From an uncultured Alphaproteobacteria bacterium (GTDB lineage: Bacteria > Pseudomonadota > Alphaproteobacteria > RF32 > CAG-239), in NCBI GenBank assembly GCA_944391395.1, contig CALXTI010000010.1, forward strand, positions 1-46,858: 46,858 nucleotides of DNA, written 5' to 3'. How positions within the stretch are numbered: the first letter of the stretch is position 1; every line of letters starts with the position of its first letter. Under the pieces are notes generated by a model. It worked only from the letters and a program-made list of their open reading frames with translations. It was not told the origin of the DNA and searched no databases. Positions 9,286 to 17,911 of the stretch are shown here, piece after piece. Both the position numbers and the translations under genes were made by a program.

Positions 9286-9900
9286 CTATCTTGAGTAGAA
9301 TTCGATAACCATATTCGGTTCCATTAAAGCCGCATACGGTACATCATCAAACTTCGGCACAAAGGTATATTTGGCCGACATTTTTTTAGTATCGACTTCC
9401 AAATAGGAAGGCGTGTCGCGGGTTTGCGATTCCAAAGCTGCGATAACCACTGCCATGGATTTTGATTTTTCACGAACTTCAATGACATCGCCGACTTTGA
9501 CCATGTATGAAGGAATGTTGACCTTTTTGCCGTTAACAGTTACATGACCATGGTTGACAAACTGACGAGCGGCAAAAACCGTCGGAACAAATTTGGATTT
9601 ATACACCAAATTATCCAAGCGGGATTCCAAAAGGCCAATCAGGTTTTCGGCAGCATCGCCCGAGCGACGGATAGCTTCGACGTAATATTTGTGGAATTGC
9701 TTTTCCGAGATATTGCCGTAATAGGTCTTCAGCTTTTGTTTGGCAATCAGTTGCTCGCCATAGTCCGTGGTCTTTTTTCTTCTCTGGCCGTGCTGACCCG
9801 GAGCATAATTTCTCTTTTCAATCGGGCTGTTGGCATCACCCCACAAATTGACGCCGTAACGACGGCTGGGCTTTTTCTTTGCAGAAACAATACTTTTCAT
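9286..9900 (-). CDS. rpsD: 30S ribosomal protein S4
   Basis: The protein has 204 residues, the usual S4 length. It opens with a divergent but recognisable S4 N-terminus (residues 13-40, [14 protein letters not shown] to [11 protein letters not shown]). Residues 90-150 form the S4 RNA-binding domain, with [16 protein letters not shown] and [17 protein letters not shown]. It ends in the conserved IEFYSR. S4 nucleates 30S assembly by binding 16S rRNA. As is common in Alphaproteobacteria, rpsD is monocistronic rather than in the alpha operon. An AAGGA-type Shine-Dalgarno precedes the ATG. An inverted repeat lies in the leader. Confidence 0.98.
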   Translation of the reverse strand: MKSIVSAKKKPSRRYGVNLWGDANSPIEKRNYAPGQHGQRRKKTTDYGEQLIAKQKLKTYYGNISEKQFHKYYVEAIRRSGDAAENLIGLLESRLDNLVYKSKFVPTVFAARQFVNHGHVTVNGKKVNIPSYMVKVGDVIEVREKSKSMAVVIAALESQTRDTPSYLEVDTKKMSAKYTFVPKFDDVPYAALMEPNMVIEFYSR

Positions 9901-9937
9901 AAAATCAATCCTTTTATTAAATTAACACGTTATTGTC

Positions 9938-9968
9938 CCGGTAGTTTTAAACATAAATTTAAAACCGG
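9938..9968 (-). promoter_or_regulatory. Inverted repeat in the rpsD leader region
   Basis: CCGG at 9938-9941 and CCGG at 9965-9968 flank TTTTAAA/TTTAAAA arms, making an imperfect hairpin 38 bp upstream of the rpsD ATG. S4 autoregulates its own synthesis in some bacteria, so this could be a leader structure; that is inference only. Confidence 0.3.
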
Positions 9969-10091
9969 ATAAATTATCCACTTTCCCGGAAGTAGCGACA
10001 ACATATTACAAAATAAAATAAAATTCAAGCAATTTTTTAAATAAAACTGGATTTTATAAAAAATAACCGTAAAATGTCCGAAGAGGATGTC

Positions 10092-11816
10092 ATGTCATAC
10101 GATTTGTTATTTCAAAAAGCCAATCAACTTTACGGCGAAGGCGCATTAAACCAAGCCGAACAAATTTATCGAACGATATTGGAAACTGCTCCGGAAAATC
10201 CCGACGTATTAAACATGCTGGGTCTTATAGCTGAAAACAAAGGCTTGTCAAAGGAGGCGGTTGATTTTTTTTACAAAGCTTTGAAAGCAGCCCCGAATCA
10301 TTTGCCTATCTGTTTTAATCTGGCCGTATCGTTGGTCTCTTGCGGACATCTGCGCGAGGCTGCCGACGCTTATCAAAAAGTTTTGACGATTAATCCGGCT
10401 TTGAAAGAGGCGCATAACAATTTGGGCGGCGTGTATGAAAAACTTGGCGATACGACAAAAGCAACCGCCGAATATACAAAAGCTTTGGAAATAGATAAAC
10501 ATTATCTCGAAGCGGCGGTTAACCTTGCCGCATTAAAGCAAGACAACGCAGAATTGCAACGTTTGGCGCAAAACAATCCGCAAACCTCCCTGCCCTTGTA
10601 TTATCTTGCCCTTGCGGAAACAAAAAAACAAAATCTCGAAGCGGCGCGACGTTATATAGATGATGCCGTTTTGAAAAACGACGCCGAGGCCGAGGTTTTC
10701 CTTTTGGCCGGAGAAATTTTTACACAAGCAAAAGACGATGTCGCCGCAACCGCCGCTTTTCGCCGCGCGTTAAAACTTAATCCCAAATCAGTCCCGGCGC
10801 TTATTAATCTTGGAGTTCGTGAAAATGACGAAAATCTGTTTAAACAAGCTCTGGATTTAGAACCCGACAACGCCGAAGCGCATGCCGATTATGCCAACCT
10901 GCTTTACAAACAAAAGCGCACTTTGGAGGCATTGGAAGAATATCGCAAAGCCGTTATTTTGCGACCCGATTTGCCGGAATTATCCAACAATCTCGGACTT
11001 GTCTTAAAAGACATCGGTGAATACGAACAAGCTTTGGATTTGTTTTTGGATGCTTTCATGAAAGACAAAGATTCGGCCGATTTTGCCGTCAATATGTCGG
11101 AAACTTTGACGTTGTTGCACCAACAAGCCCCCGAACGGGCTTTGAAAATAGCTGAGCTCTGGGCCGATGCCGCGCCGGAAAATCCTTTCGCCATGCACAC
11201 GCTTAACGCGTTTTGCGGAACCGTTTCTGCCGATGTCGACAAAAAATATGCCGCCGCACTGTTTGACGCCTTTGCATCATCTTACGACAAAACCATGCAA
11301 GATATCAAATATGCCGTTATGCATAAAATTAAAGAATTAAATATTCCGCTTTGCGGCAATGTTCTGGATTTGGGTTGCGGAACCGGTCTGGCCGGAAAAA
11401 TTTTTCATAATGAAGCAAACACTTTTACCGGTGTCGATATTTCTCAAAATATGCTTGATAACGCTCACCTGAGTGGGGCGTATCAATATTTGTACAAACA
11501 TGACTTAACGGAATATCTCCGTGGAAATGATTTGAAATATGACATTGCCTTGGCTTTAGATGTGGTTGTTTATATGGATAATCTGGAAGAAATCGCCAAG
11601 TTGCTGAAACAAACGCCGTTTTTGTTTACGATTGAAAACGCCGATAAAGATGTTTCAAGTTTGGTGTTGGCCGCGAACGGCCGATATCGGTACAATCCTT
11701 TTTATGTCGCAGAAATTTTAAGAACAGCCGGTTATCGCAAAATTAAAAAACACGAATTAACATTAAGGCAAGAAAACGGAAATGATGTCATCGGCACGCT
11801 TTTCTTTGCCGAATAA
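10092..11816 (+). CDS. TPR protein fused to a class I methyltransferase
   Basis: The protein has 574 residues from the ATG at 10092, chosen because GAAGAGG sits just upstream; an ATG at 10074 would add 6 residues. Residues 1 to about 370 are tandem tetratricopeptide repeats (for example NNLGGVYEKLGDTTKA and NNLGLVLKDIGEYEQA). A SAM-dependent methyltransferase domain follows: FDAFASSYDKTM, motif I VLDLGCGTGLAG, then GVDISQNML. The arrangement resembles proteins annotated as TPR-containing, UbiE-like methyltransferases. The TPR part likely docks a protein partner or substrate; the methyl acceptor is unknown. It lies 75 bp ahead of the ELM1-like gene on the same strand and may be cotranscribed with it. 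Confidence 0.88.
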   Translation: MSYDLLFQKANQLYGEGALNQAEQIYRTILETAPENPDVLNMLGLIAENKGLSKEAVDFFYKALKAAPNHLPICFNLAVSLVSCGHLREAADAYQKVLTINPALKEAHNNLGGVYEKLGDTTKATAEYTKALEIDKHYLEAAVNLAALKQDNAELQRLAQNNPQTSLPLYYLALAETKKQNLEAARRYIDDAVLKNDAEAEVFLLAGEIFTQAKDDVAATAAFRRALKLNPKSVPALINLGVRENDENLFKQALDLEPDNAEAHADYANLLYKQKRTLEALEEYRKAVILRPDLPELSNNLGLVLKDIGEYEQALDLFLDAFMKDKDSADFAVNMSETLTLLHQQAPERALKIAELWADAAPENPFAMHTLNAFCGTVSADVDKKYAAALFDAFASSYDKTMQDIKYAVMHKIKELNIPLCGNVLDLGCGTGLAGKIFHNEANTFTGVDISQNMLDNAHLSGAYQYLYKHDLTEYLRGNDLKYDIALALDVVVYMDNLEEIAKLLKQTPFLFTIENADKDVSSLVLAANGRYRYNPFYVAEILRTAGYRKIKKHELTLRQENGNDVIGTLFFAE

Positions 11817-11891
11817 TTCTTGACAAAAATCACAATTTCGCTTATTTTTTTATACAACATAAACAATATAAATTCCGGGAGGGTACAAATA

Positions 11892-13109
11892 ATGAGAATT
11901 ATCGGTATAGAATCTGAAGGCGCCGGCACAAACAACCAAATCCGAGGCATTGTTTTAGAAGGCGCAAAAGGCGAAAATGTTCCGATTACTCGTCAGGAAT
12001 TGTTAAAAGATAACGAAAAAATTCTGCATCCGAAAAATTATTCATCAGAAAAAGAATTTGAGCAAGCTGTTTCCCGGATAATTGATAATTTTTGCAAAAA
12101 TACCCGGCAGAATGGTGAACAAATGCCGGAATTTGTCGTCCTTCCCTATAATCAAGCGGGTGGAAAAGTAGAAAACGAAAGCGTTGATTTGTTGTCTTAT
12201 CACGTTAAAGAAGCTTTTGCAAAAAATAATGTTTCTCTTAAAACGATGGTGGTGGCCAGCAATGTTTACGATTATAAAAACGTGGATTTAATCCATGTCG
12301 GCCGGCATCAGATAAACGAAAATGACCAAAAATTGCTTGAAAGTAATCCGAGTTTGAATAAAAAAATTGTTAAAACGCTGGGTGTTCCCAGTAACTTGAG
12401 TTGGTTAAGAATACGTCAAGAAGCCAACTCCCCGACCAAAAAAGAGGTTTTACAAAAATATGACGGAAAGAAAACAGCTTTGTTTTCATTGGGCGGAAAA
12501 ACCGATAACAACGCCATAAAATTTACGATAAAAGACGCGGATAATTTATTTAAAAGCGCCTTAAAATTAAAAACACAAGGCTATCAGGTTATATTTACCA
12601 ACAGTCCGCGTACACCAAATGACGTGACAGATTATCTGTTCGAAAAATGTCAGGCTTTCCATATGGATTTTTATAATTCCAAAAAAATTGCCGAAAACAA
12701 AGCCGAGGCAGAAGCAAACTTTCGAGTTTATGACGGAAAACATAAAAAAGAATTTTCTCAACAGGCTGAACAAATCGGCAACATATATCCCGCGGTCTTA
12801 AATGTTTGTGATTTTGTCGTTAATACGCACGACAGCTTTTCATACACCTCAGATGCTGCGGCTTTGGGGATTCCGAGTGTTGTTTACACCGGAAACGAGA
12901 TTGACTTCGACCGGCGTCCGGATTGCCGCAAATTATTTGAAATTTGCGAGAAAGAAGGTTATGCCCTCTCCTTGGATGAGGCTATGAAACAGTTGAGTTT
13001 TGGGGAAAAACCGCATACTAAAACACTTTCCGGAGTTGCCGAGCAATTGATAGAAGCAATGACAAAAACAAAACAGGCTTCGAGAATCAAACAAAACATC
13101 AGGGATTAA
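11892..13109 (+). CDS. ELM1-like (DUF1022-type) putative GT-B fold protein
   Basis: The protein has 405 residues from the ATG at 11892, preceded by GGGAGGG; an earlier TTG-type start at 11820 would read through this Shine-Dalgarno and is rejected. No signal peptide or membrane segment is seen. The C-terminal half has VIFTNSPRTPNDV and a stretch with NIYPAVLNVCDFVVNT, DSFSYTSDAAALG and IPSVVYTG. These resemble the SRRTP and DSvSM...EA.a.GkPv signatures of the ELM1/DUF1022 family, a GT-B-like fold found in many Alphaproteobacteria. The N-terminal half is divergent. Function is unknown: an envelope glycosyltransferase role is possible but unproven. A strong terminator follows. Confidence 0.6.
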   Translation: MRIIGIESEGAGTNNQIRGIVLEGAKGENVPITRQELLKDNEKILHPKNYSSEKEFEQAVSRIIDNFCKNTRQNGEQMPEFVVLPYNQAGGKVENESVDLLSYHVKEAFAKNNVSLKTMVVASNVYDYKNVDLIHVGRHQINENDQKLLESNPSLNKKIVKTLGVPSNLSWLRIRQEANSPTKKEVLQKYDGKKTALFSLGGKTDNNAIKFTIKDADNLFKSALKLKTQGYQVIFTNSPRTPNDVTDYLFEKCQAFHMDFYNSKKIAENKAEAEANFRVYDGKHKKEFSQQAEQIGNIYPAVLNVCDFVVNTHDSFSYTSDAAALGIPSVVYTGNEIDFDRRPDCRKLFEICEKEGYALSLDEAMKQLSFGEKPHTKTLSGVAEQLIEAMTKTKQASRIKQNIRD

Positions 13110-13179
13110 ATTTGTCATTATTAGGCTTATCATTATGGTGAGCCGTTTTCCCTGCATTAGATTTGGACAGGGCGAAAAA

Positions 13180-13212
13180 AACACTCCGCATCATAGGCAG
13201 AGTGTTTTTTTT
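13180..13212. terminator. Terminator after the ELM1-like gene
   Basis: AACACTC (13180-13186) and GAGTGTT (13200-13206) form a stem followed by a run of T residues to 13212. The A run on the other side means it could also stop minus-strand transcription coming from 13293. Confidence 0.75.
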
Positions 13213-13292
13213 ATAACCAACCATGAGTTTTAAGGTGTTGTTCCAACACCATTTTATATCAACATCCCCGGTCGAACCGCAAAGGTTTGTAT

Positions 13293-13577
13293 CTACCAGA
13301 ACCTGCTGTTTATCGGGGGATGACCGTCTAAAGGCAAAGGTTTGGCCAAGATCATGTCGCCACGTTCATTTTGCCAGACATCGTACCTTTCTTTCACTTG
13401 TTTTAGGTCGATATCAGACCAGCCGGTAGAACTGCTCCACCCCTGTATTATCGTTCCGTACTCTTTGCTTATTCTTTTGCACGGTCCTAACAAGTCGACA
13501 GCTTCAAAATATCCATATTCTTTCTGATCAAAGAACGATTCCCGGCTTCTGCCGAAGAGATGTATTCGCGTTTTCAT
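13293..13577 (-). CDS. Small hypothetical protein, 94 residues
   Basis: Not recognised. The reading frame starts with ATG 9 bp after the hydE stop on the same strand and could be translated by coupling; there is no Shine-Dalgarno sequence in the 9-bp gap. The protein is soluble in character, rich in aromatic and charged residues (for example EYGYFEAVDLLG and ERYDVWQNERGDM), with no signal peptide. No repeat or low-complexity bias suggests a chance ORF, but the evidence for expression is only its position. The terminator at 13180-13212 lies beyond its end. Confidence 0.4.
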   Translation of the reverse strand: MKTRIHLFGRSRESFFDQKEYGYFEAVDLLGPCKRISKEYGTIIQGWSSSTGWSDIDLKQVKERYDVWQNERGDMILAKPLPLDGHPPINSRFW

Positions 13578-13586
13578 AATTTATAA

Positions 13587-14666
13587 TTAATTTTTATTTG
13601 ATGGCATAATAACACTTAATGTTTCAATTTGCAAGTTATTTTGACGTTTTCGGAATCCTTTGTCTGTGGCAACGCTTCGGCCGATTGAGGATATTTTGGC
13701 GCGCAGTTTGGCAAGCGATTTGTCGGAAGAACAATTGGTGACAGATTTGCCGGGGTATAATTCATAGTATTTTCGACATTCGTTTAAAGTAACGTTAGGC
13801 ATAATAACATTGGCGCCGGATTGCAAAGCCTTTGTCTGGCCGTTTGACGCCAAAGTTTCCATTGCCGTTGTCGCCGGAATATTTATATCCGGCAGCAAAA
13901 GACGGGTGAGCGCCATAACTTTTAACGAGAGGTCGAAATTTCCTTTTTCAGCGTTGCGCAACGGTGTGTCCGGATGCGGTATAAATGGTCCGATGCCGAC
14001 CATGTCCGCATTGATTTGTTTGAAAAACAAGATATCATCCGCCAAACTTTCAAGCGTTTGACCCGGAAGACCGACCAAACACCCGGAGCCGACCTCCATT
14101 CCCGAACGGCGGATGTCATTCAGGCATTCCCGCCGCCGTTTCCAGCTCATGCCGGGATCGTGACGCTTATAAAGAATTTTGTCAGTCGTTTCTATTCTAA
14201 GCAAAAATCGATCGCATCCGGCTTGTTTATAAGCCAGATATTCTTCGGCCGATTTTTCACCGACACTCAATGTAAGCGCCGCATCCAAAGTCTTAATCCG
14301 ACCGATGAGCGCACACATTCTTTGAGAATTAAACCACATATCTTCACCGGATTGCAGCACGATTGTTTTTAACCCCATTTGCGTTACGGCATATTCCGCC
14401 AGTTTGAAAATCGTGTCTTCATCCAAACGATAGCGATGAATTTCAGTATTATCGCGACGTAAGCCACAGTAACAACAGTTGTTTTTGCAAATATTGGAAA
14501 ATTCAATCAAGCCGCGTAAATGTACCTCATCACCGACATATTCATGTCGTACGCGATCCGCCGCCGCGGTAATTTCTTGCAAATTTGAGGCATCCGAAAG
14601 CAAACAAAGCAATTCTTCGCGGTTTAATTCATGTCCTGTTTCGGCTTTTTCAATCAAAGAAAGCAT
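13587..14666 (-). CDS. hydE: [FeFe]-hydrogenase maturase HydE-like radical SAM protein
   Basis: The protein has 359 residues from the ATG at 14666; the upstream frame would run into lolD. The radical SAM cluster motif is C60-x3-C64-x2-C67 (NICKNNCCYCGLR), framed by VHLRGLIEFSN and followed by KTIVLQSGED. Near the C-terminus MPNVT, RKYYELYPGK and the preceding GANVI match HydE. HydE helps build the dithiolate-bridged H-cluster of [FeFe] hydrogenase with HydF and HydG. None of those partners, nor a hydrogenase, is in this window. BioB and PylB are the nearest alternative families; BioB is less likely because the motif spacing and flanks fit HydE. It starts 10 bp after lolD, so it probably shares that transcript. 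Confidence 0.82.
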   Translation of the reverse strand: MLSLIEKAETGHELNREELLCLLSDASNLQEITAAADRVRHEYVGDEVHLRGLIEFSNICKNNCCYCGLRRDNTEIHRYRLDEDTIFKLAEYAVTQMGLKTIVLQSGEDMWFNSQRMCALIGRIKTLDAALTLSVGEKSAEEYLAYKQAGCDRFLLRIETTDKILYKRHDPGMSWKRRRECLNDIRRSGMEVGSGCLVGLPGQTLESLADDILFFKQINADMVGIGPFIPHPDTPLRNAEKGNFDLSLKVMALTRLLLPDINIPATTAMETLASNGQTKALQSGANVIMPNVTLNECRKYYELYPGKSVTNCSSDKSLAKLRAKISSIGRSVATDKGFRKRQNNLQIETLSVIMPSNKN

Positions 14667-14676
14667 GAAAACGCCT

Positions 14677-15405
14677 TTAATAAAAATTCTTGCCTTCTTT
14701 GATGCGTTTGCTCGGACGCATGTCAATCAGCTTTCCGTCTTTGAGCGATAATTGACGATCCATTTTGCCGGCAAGTTCCATATTATGCGTGGCAATCAAT
14801 GCCGACAAGCCGGTTTCTTTAACAATATCCAAAAGCGCTAAAAAAACATTGTCGGAGGTGTGCGGATCCAAATTTCCCGTCGGTTCGTCCGCCAAGAGCA
14901 GCTTGGGTGTGTTGGCAAGAGCACGGGCAATGGCAACGCGTTGTTGTTCGCCGCCGGAAAGTTCGGCCGGACGATGGTATATCCGTTCTTTCAAACCCAA
15001 GCGTCCCAAAAGCCATTCAGCCTTTTCTTTTGCCGGCGCAAGTTTTATCCCCGCAATCAACTGCGGCAACACCACGTTTTCCAAGGCGTTAAAATCCGCC
15101 AACAAATTATGATATTGATAAACAAAACCCAGATAATCCCGCCGTAAAGCCGTACGCATACCGTCATTTGCCGAGCCGCAGCTTTCGCCGTCCAGAACAA
15201 CGTCTCCTTTGTCGGGATGATCCAAAAGACCGGCAATTTGCAGCAAAGTTGACTTTCCCGAACCCGAAGGGCCGATGAGCGCCACCACTTCATGCGGGGC
15301 AATTTTCAAATCCACCCCTTGCAGCACTTCCAACTTTTGTTCGCCTTGAAAATAATGTTTATAAACTTCTTTTAATTCCAAAACGGATTGTGTCTTGCTA
15401 TTCAT
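14677..15405 (-). CDS. lolD: Lipoprotein-releasing ABC ATPase LolD
   Basis: The protein has 242 residues from the ATG at 15405, which overlaps the lolC stop by 8 bases and is preceded by GGTGGAGG inside lolC. Walker A is GPSGSGKST at residues 45-53, the signature is [14 protein letters not shown], and Walker B is [12 protein letters not shown]. The LolD-type sequence [19 protein letters not shown] follows the Q-loop. With LolC it uses ATP to extract outer-membrane lipoproteins from the inner membrane and pass them to LolA. The window contains likely substrates (RlpA and NlpD, both with lipoboxes). Confidence 0.95.
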   Translation of the reverse strand: MNSKTQSVLELKEVYKHYFQGEQKLEVLQGVDLKIAPHEVVALIGPSGSGKSTLLQIAGLLDHPDKGDVVLDGESCGSANDGMRTALRRDYLGFVYQYHNLLADFNALENVVLPQLIAGIKLAPAKEKAEWLLGRLGLKERIYHRPAELSGGEQQRVAIARALANTPKLLLADEPTGNLDPHTSDNVFLALLDIVKETGLSALIATHNMELAGKMDRQLSLKDGKLIDMRPSKRIKEGKNFY

Positions 15406-16645
15406 AACGCAATGCCTCCACCGGATCAAATTTCGCCGCCCGATAAGCCGGATATAAAGTCGCCAAAAAAGACAACAACAAAGAAACCGTTGCCACGATG
15501 CCGACTTCCGTCCAGTTTATTTCCGCCGGCAACTGTGACAGAAAATATATCTCTGCCGAAAACAAATCCCGACCGGAAAGCGTTTCCAAAAATCGGCGGA
15601 TTGATTCAATATTTTCACAAAACAAAACACCGATACCCAAACCGATAAGCGTACCGACCACGCCGATGAAAGCGCCGTCAATAAAAAAGATGCGCATAAC
15701 CATGCCTTTGGTGGCGCCCATGGTGCGCAGCACGGCGATATCCCGTCCTTTGTCTTTGACCAGCATAATCAAACCGGTAATGATATTAAACGCCGCCACC
15801 AAAATAATCAGGGTCAGGATTAAAAACATTACGTTGCGTTCCACGTCAATGGCGTTAAAAAATGCGGAGTTGCTTTGTTTCCAATCATAAACATAGGCGT
15901 CAAGCCCTACGCTTTGTGCAATCAGCTCGCGCATGAGCGGCAGGTCGTCATCGTTTTTTAACGTTACGTCTATCTGCCCCACGGCGTTACGCAGACCAAA
16001 ATAAGTTTGAGCCGTTTCCAAAGGCATGAACAAATGTGTCGAGTCATATTCATACATTCCGACGTCAAAAGTTCCCAAAACCTGATAGCTTTTCATTCTC
16101 GGCACGGTTCCGAAAGCCGTGATTTTGCCGTTGGGCGAAATCAGCGTTACTTTGTCGCCGGGAATGACGCCCAGGCGATCAGCCAATCGCTTGCCGACAA
16201 TTACCACATCATCCGTGAAACGCTCAACATCAACTCCGGCAATTCCGTTGCGCAACACTTGTTTTTTTAATAAATCTTCTTTAGCAATCCCTCTGACCAT
16301 GGCACCTTCGGCCGTGCTTCCGGTTGAAATCAAGATTTGTTTTTCAATCATCGGCATCGCCAGTTTCACACCCTCAATGTTTTGCAAATCCTGCACTGCC
16401 GTTTTATAATTTGTGAACGGAAAACCCGGCGCGGCAACAATCATTATATGACCGTTGATGCCCAAAATCCGCGATAACAACTCGCTTTTAAAGCCGTTCA
16501 TCACCGACATGACAATAATCAACGTCGCCACGCCCAGCGCGATGCCGGTGAAGGCAAACCCGGTAATGACCGAGATAAAACCTTCCTTACGTTTGGCACG
16601 AAGATAACGTCCGGCCACCATGCGTTCAAATTTTGAAAATATCAT
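15398..16645 (-). CDS. lolC: Lipoprotein-releasing permease LolC/LolE
   Basis: The protein has 415 residues from the ATG at 16645, preceded by AGAGAGG with 5 bases spacing; a GTG at 16651 is less likely. It opens FSKFERMVAGRYLRAKRKEGFISVI, typical of the LolC/E family. It has one N-terminal membrane segment (about 25-47), a large periplasmic MacB-like domain, and three C-terminal membrane segments (about 270-400), ending [17 protein letters not shown]. Only one permease gene is present next to lolD, as in Alphaproteobacteria, where one protein does the work of LolC and LolE. Confidence 0.95.
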   Translation of the reverse strand: MIFSKFERMVAGRYLRAKRKEGFISVITGFAFTGIALGVATLIIVMSVMNGFKSELLSRILGINGHIMIVAAPGFPFTNYKTAVQDLQNIEGVKLAMPMIEKQILISTGSTAEGAMVRGIAKEDLLKKQVLRNGIAGVDVERFTDDVVIVGKRLADRLGVIPGDKVTLISPNGKITAFGTVPRMKSYQVLGTFDVGMYEYDSTHLFMPLETAQTYFGLRNAVGQIDVTLKNDDDLPLMRELIAQSVGLDAYVYDWKQSNSAFFNAIDVERNVMFLILTLIILVAAFNIITGLIMLVKDKGRDIAVLRTMGATKGMVMRIFFIDGAFIGVVGTLIGLGIGVLFCENIESIRRFLETLSGRDLFSAEIYFLSQLPAEINWTEVGIVATVSLLLSFLATLYPAYRAAKFDPVEALRYE

Positions 16646-16666
16646 ATACACCTCTCTTAAAGCCTT

Positions 16667-16694
16667 ATTTTAATAAAAATTGCCGCATTTGCAA
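16667..16694 (-). promoter_or_regulatory. Promoter for lolC-lolD-hydE
   Basis: On the minus strand TTGCAA (16689-16694) and TAAAAT (16667-16672) are separated by 16 bases. The site is 22 bp upstream of the lolC ATG, in the 120-bp gap after dnaJ. Confidence 0.5.
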
Positions 16695-16765
16695 CTTATG
16701 CTTCCCGATATGTGCATAAAAAACGGCGTTTACGGACATGGCTTTTTTCGAACAAATCCAAGCTT

Positions 16766-17902
16766 TTATTTGAATAAATCTTTTATTTTATCAACAAAAC
16801 TTTTGATTTCAGGTTGGCAGCCGTTGTCTTTGCTTAAAGAGCGAAACTCTTCCAACAATTCTTTTTGCCGGGCGGAAAGGTTGGTCGGAATAACAACGTT
16901 TAAGATAACAAACAAATCTCCGCGCTTGTCCGAATCCATAATCTGCATTCCCTCGCCTTTGATACGCAGTTTGCTTCCGGTTTGCGTGCCGGCCGGAATG
17001 TTGATTTCAACTTTTTGCCCGTCAATGCCGGGGATTTCGATTTTACCGCCGAGCGTGGCACAAACCATGGATACAGGCACGGCAGTGTATAAATCTTTGC
17101 CTTCGCGTTCGTATAATTTGTGCTCTTTGATGGCAATAAACACATACAAATCGCCTTTGCCGCCCCCACGTTTGCCGGCCTCTCCCGCGCCGTTGATGCG
17201 CATGCGCACATTGTCTTCAATTCCGGCCGGAATTTTAACTTTTAAAGACTTTTCGACCCGGATTGTCCCTTGTCCGCCGCAATTTTTGCATTTGTCTTTA
17301 ATCACGCGTCCTTCGCCGCGACATGTCGGACAAACCGTTTCAAAAACAAAAAAGCCGCCTTGCTGCCGTCTGACTTTGCCGCTTCCGTGGCACATGTCAC
17401 AAACCGGCGCCTCTTTACCGTCAGCCGTGCCGTATCCATGGCAGGTTTCGCAGGGTTCGCTGGTTCTGATTCTGATTTCTTTTTCCGTGCCGGTAAAGGC
17501 TTCTTCCAAAGATATGGTCAAGTTGTAACGCAAATCATCGCCGCGGGTCGGCCCGTTTCGATTTTGTGCGCGGCCGCCGCCCATAAAATCGGAAAACATA
17601 TTGGAAAACAAATCCGATAAATCCTCGGCGTTAAAACCGAAACCGCCGCCGAACGGATTGCCGCCGCCAAAACCGCCCTGAAAAGCCTGATGACCATAGC
17701 GGTCATAAGCCGCGCGTTTTTGCTCGTCTTTTAAAACTTCATACGCTTCATTAATTTCTTTAAAATGTTGCTCGGCTTCCTTGTCTCCGGGGTTGCGATC
17801 CGGATGATACTTCATTGCCAATTTGCGAAAGGCGCGTTTGATTTCATCCCCTGACGCATCTTTGCTGACTTCCAGAACTTCGTAATAATCTTTTTCCGTC
17901 AT
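16766..17902 (-). CDS. dnaJ: Chaperone DnaJ (Hsp40)
   Basis: The protein has 378 residues, full length. It has a J domain (residues 4-68) with HPD in KYHPDRNPGD, then a Gly/Phe-rich linker (about 75-115). Four zinc-binding repeats follow: CETCHGYG, CDMCHGSG, CPTCRGEG and CKNCGGQG. The substrate-binding C-terminal domains complete it. DnaJ delivers unfolded proteins to DnaK and stimulates its ATPase. It is unlinked from dnaK, which lies about 19 kb away, whereas many Alphaproteobacteria have dnaK-dnaJ together. It starts 9 bp after the DHH gene and appears to be part of that minus-strand operon; no RpoH-type promoter is visible directly in front. Confidence 0.97.
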   Translation of the reverse strand: MTEKDYYEVLEVSKDASGDEIKRAFRKLAMKYHPDRNPGDKEAEQHFKEINEAYEVLKDEQKRAAYDRYGHQAFQGGFGGGNPFGGGFGFNAEDLSDLFSNMFSDFMGGGRAQNRNGPTRGDDLRYNLTISLEEAFTGTEKEIRIRTSEPCETCHGYGTADGKEAPVCDMCHGSGKVRRQQGGFFVFETVCPTCRGEGRVIKDKCKNCGGQGTIRVEKSLKVKIPAGIEDNVRMRINGAGEAGKRGGGKGDLYVFIAIKEHKLYEREGKDLYTAVPVSMVCATLGGKIEIPGIDGQKVEINIPAGTQTGSKLRIKGEGMQIMDSDKRGDLFVILNVVIPTNLSARQKELLEEFRSLSKDNGCQPEIKSFVDKIKDLFK

Positions 17903-17911
17903 TTTTCCGCT

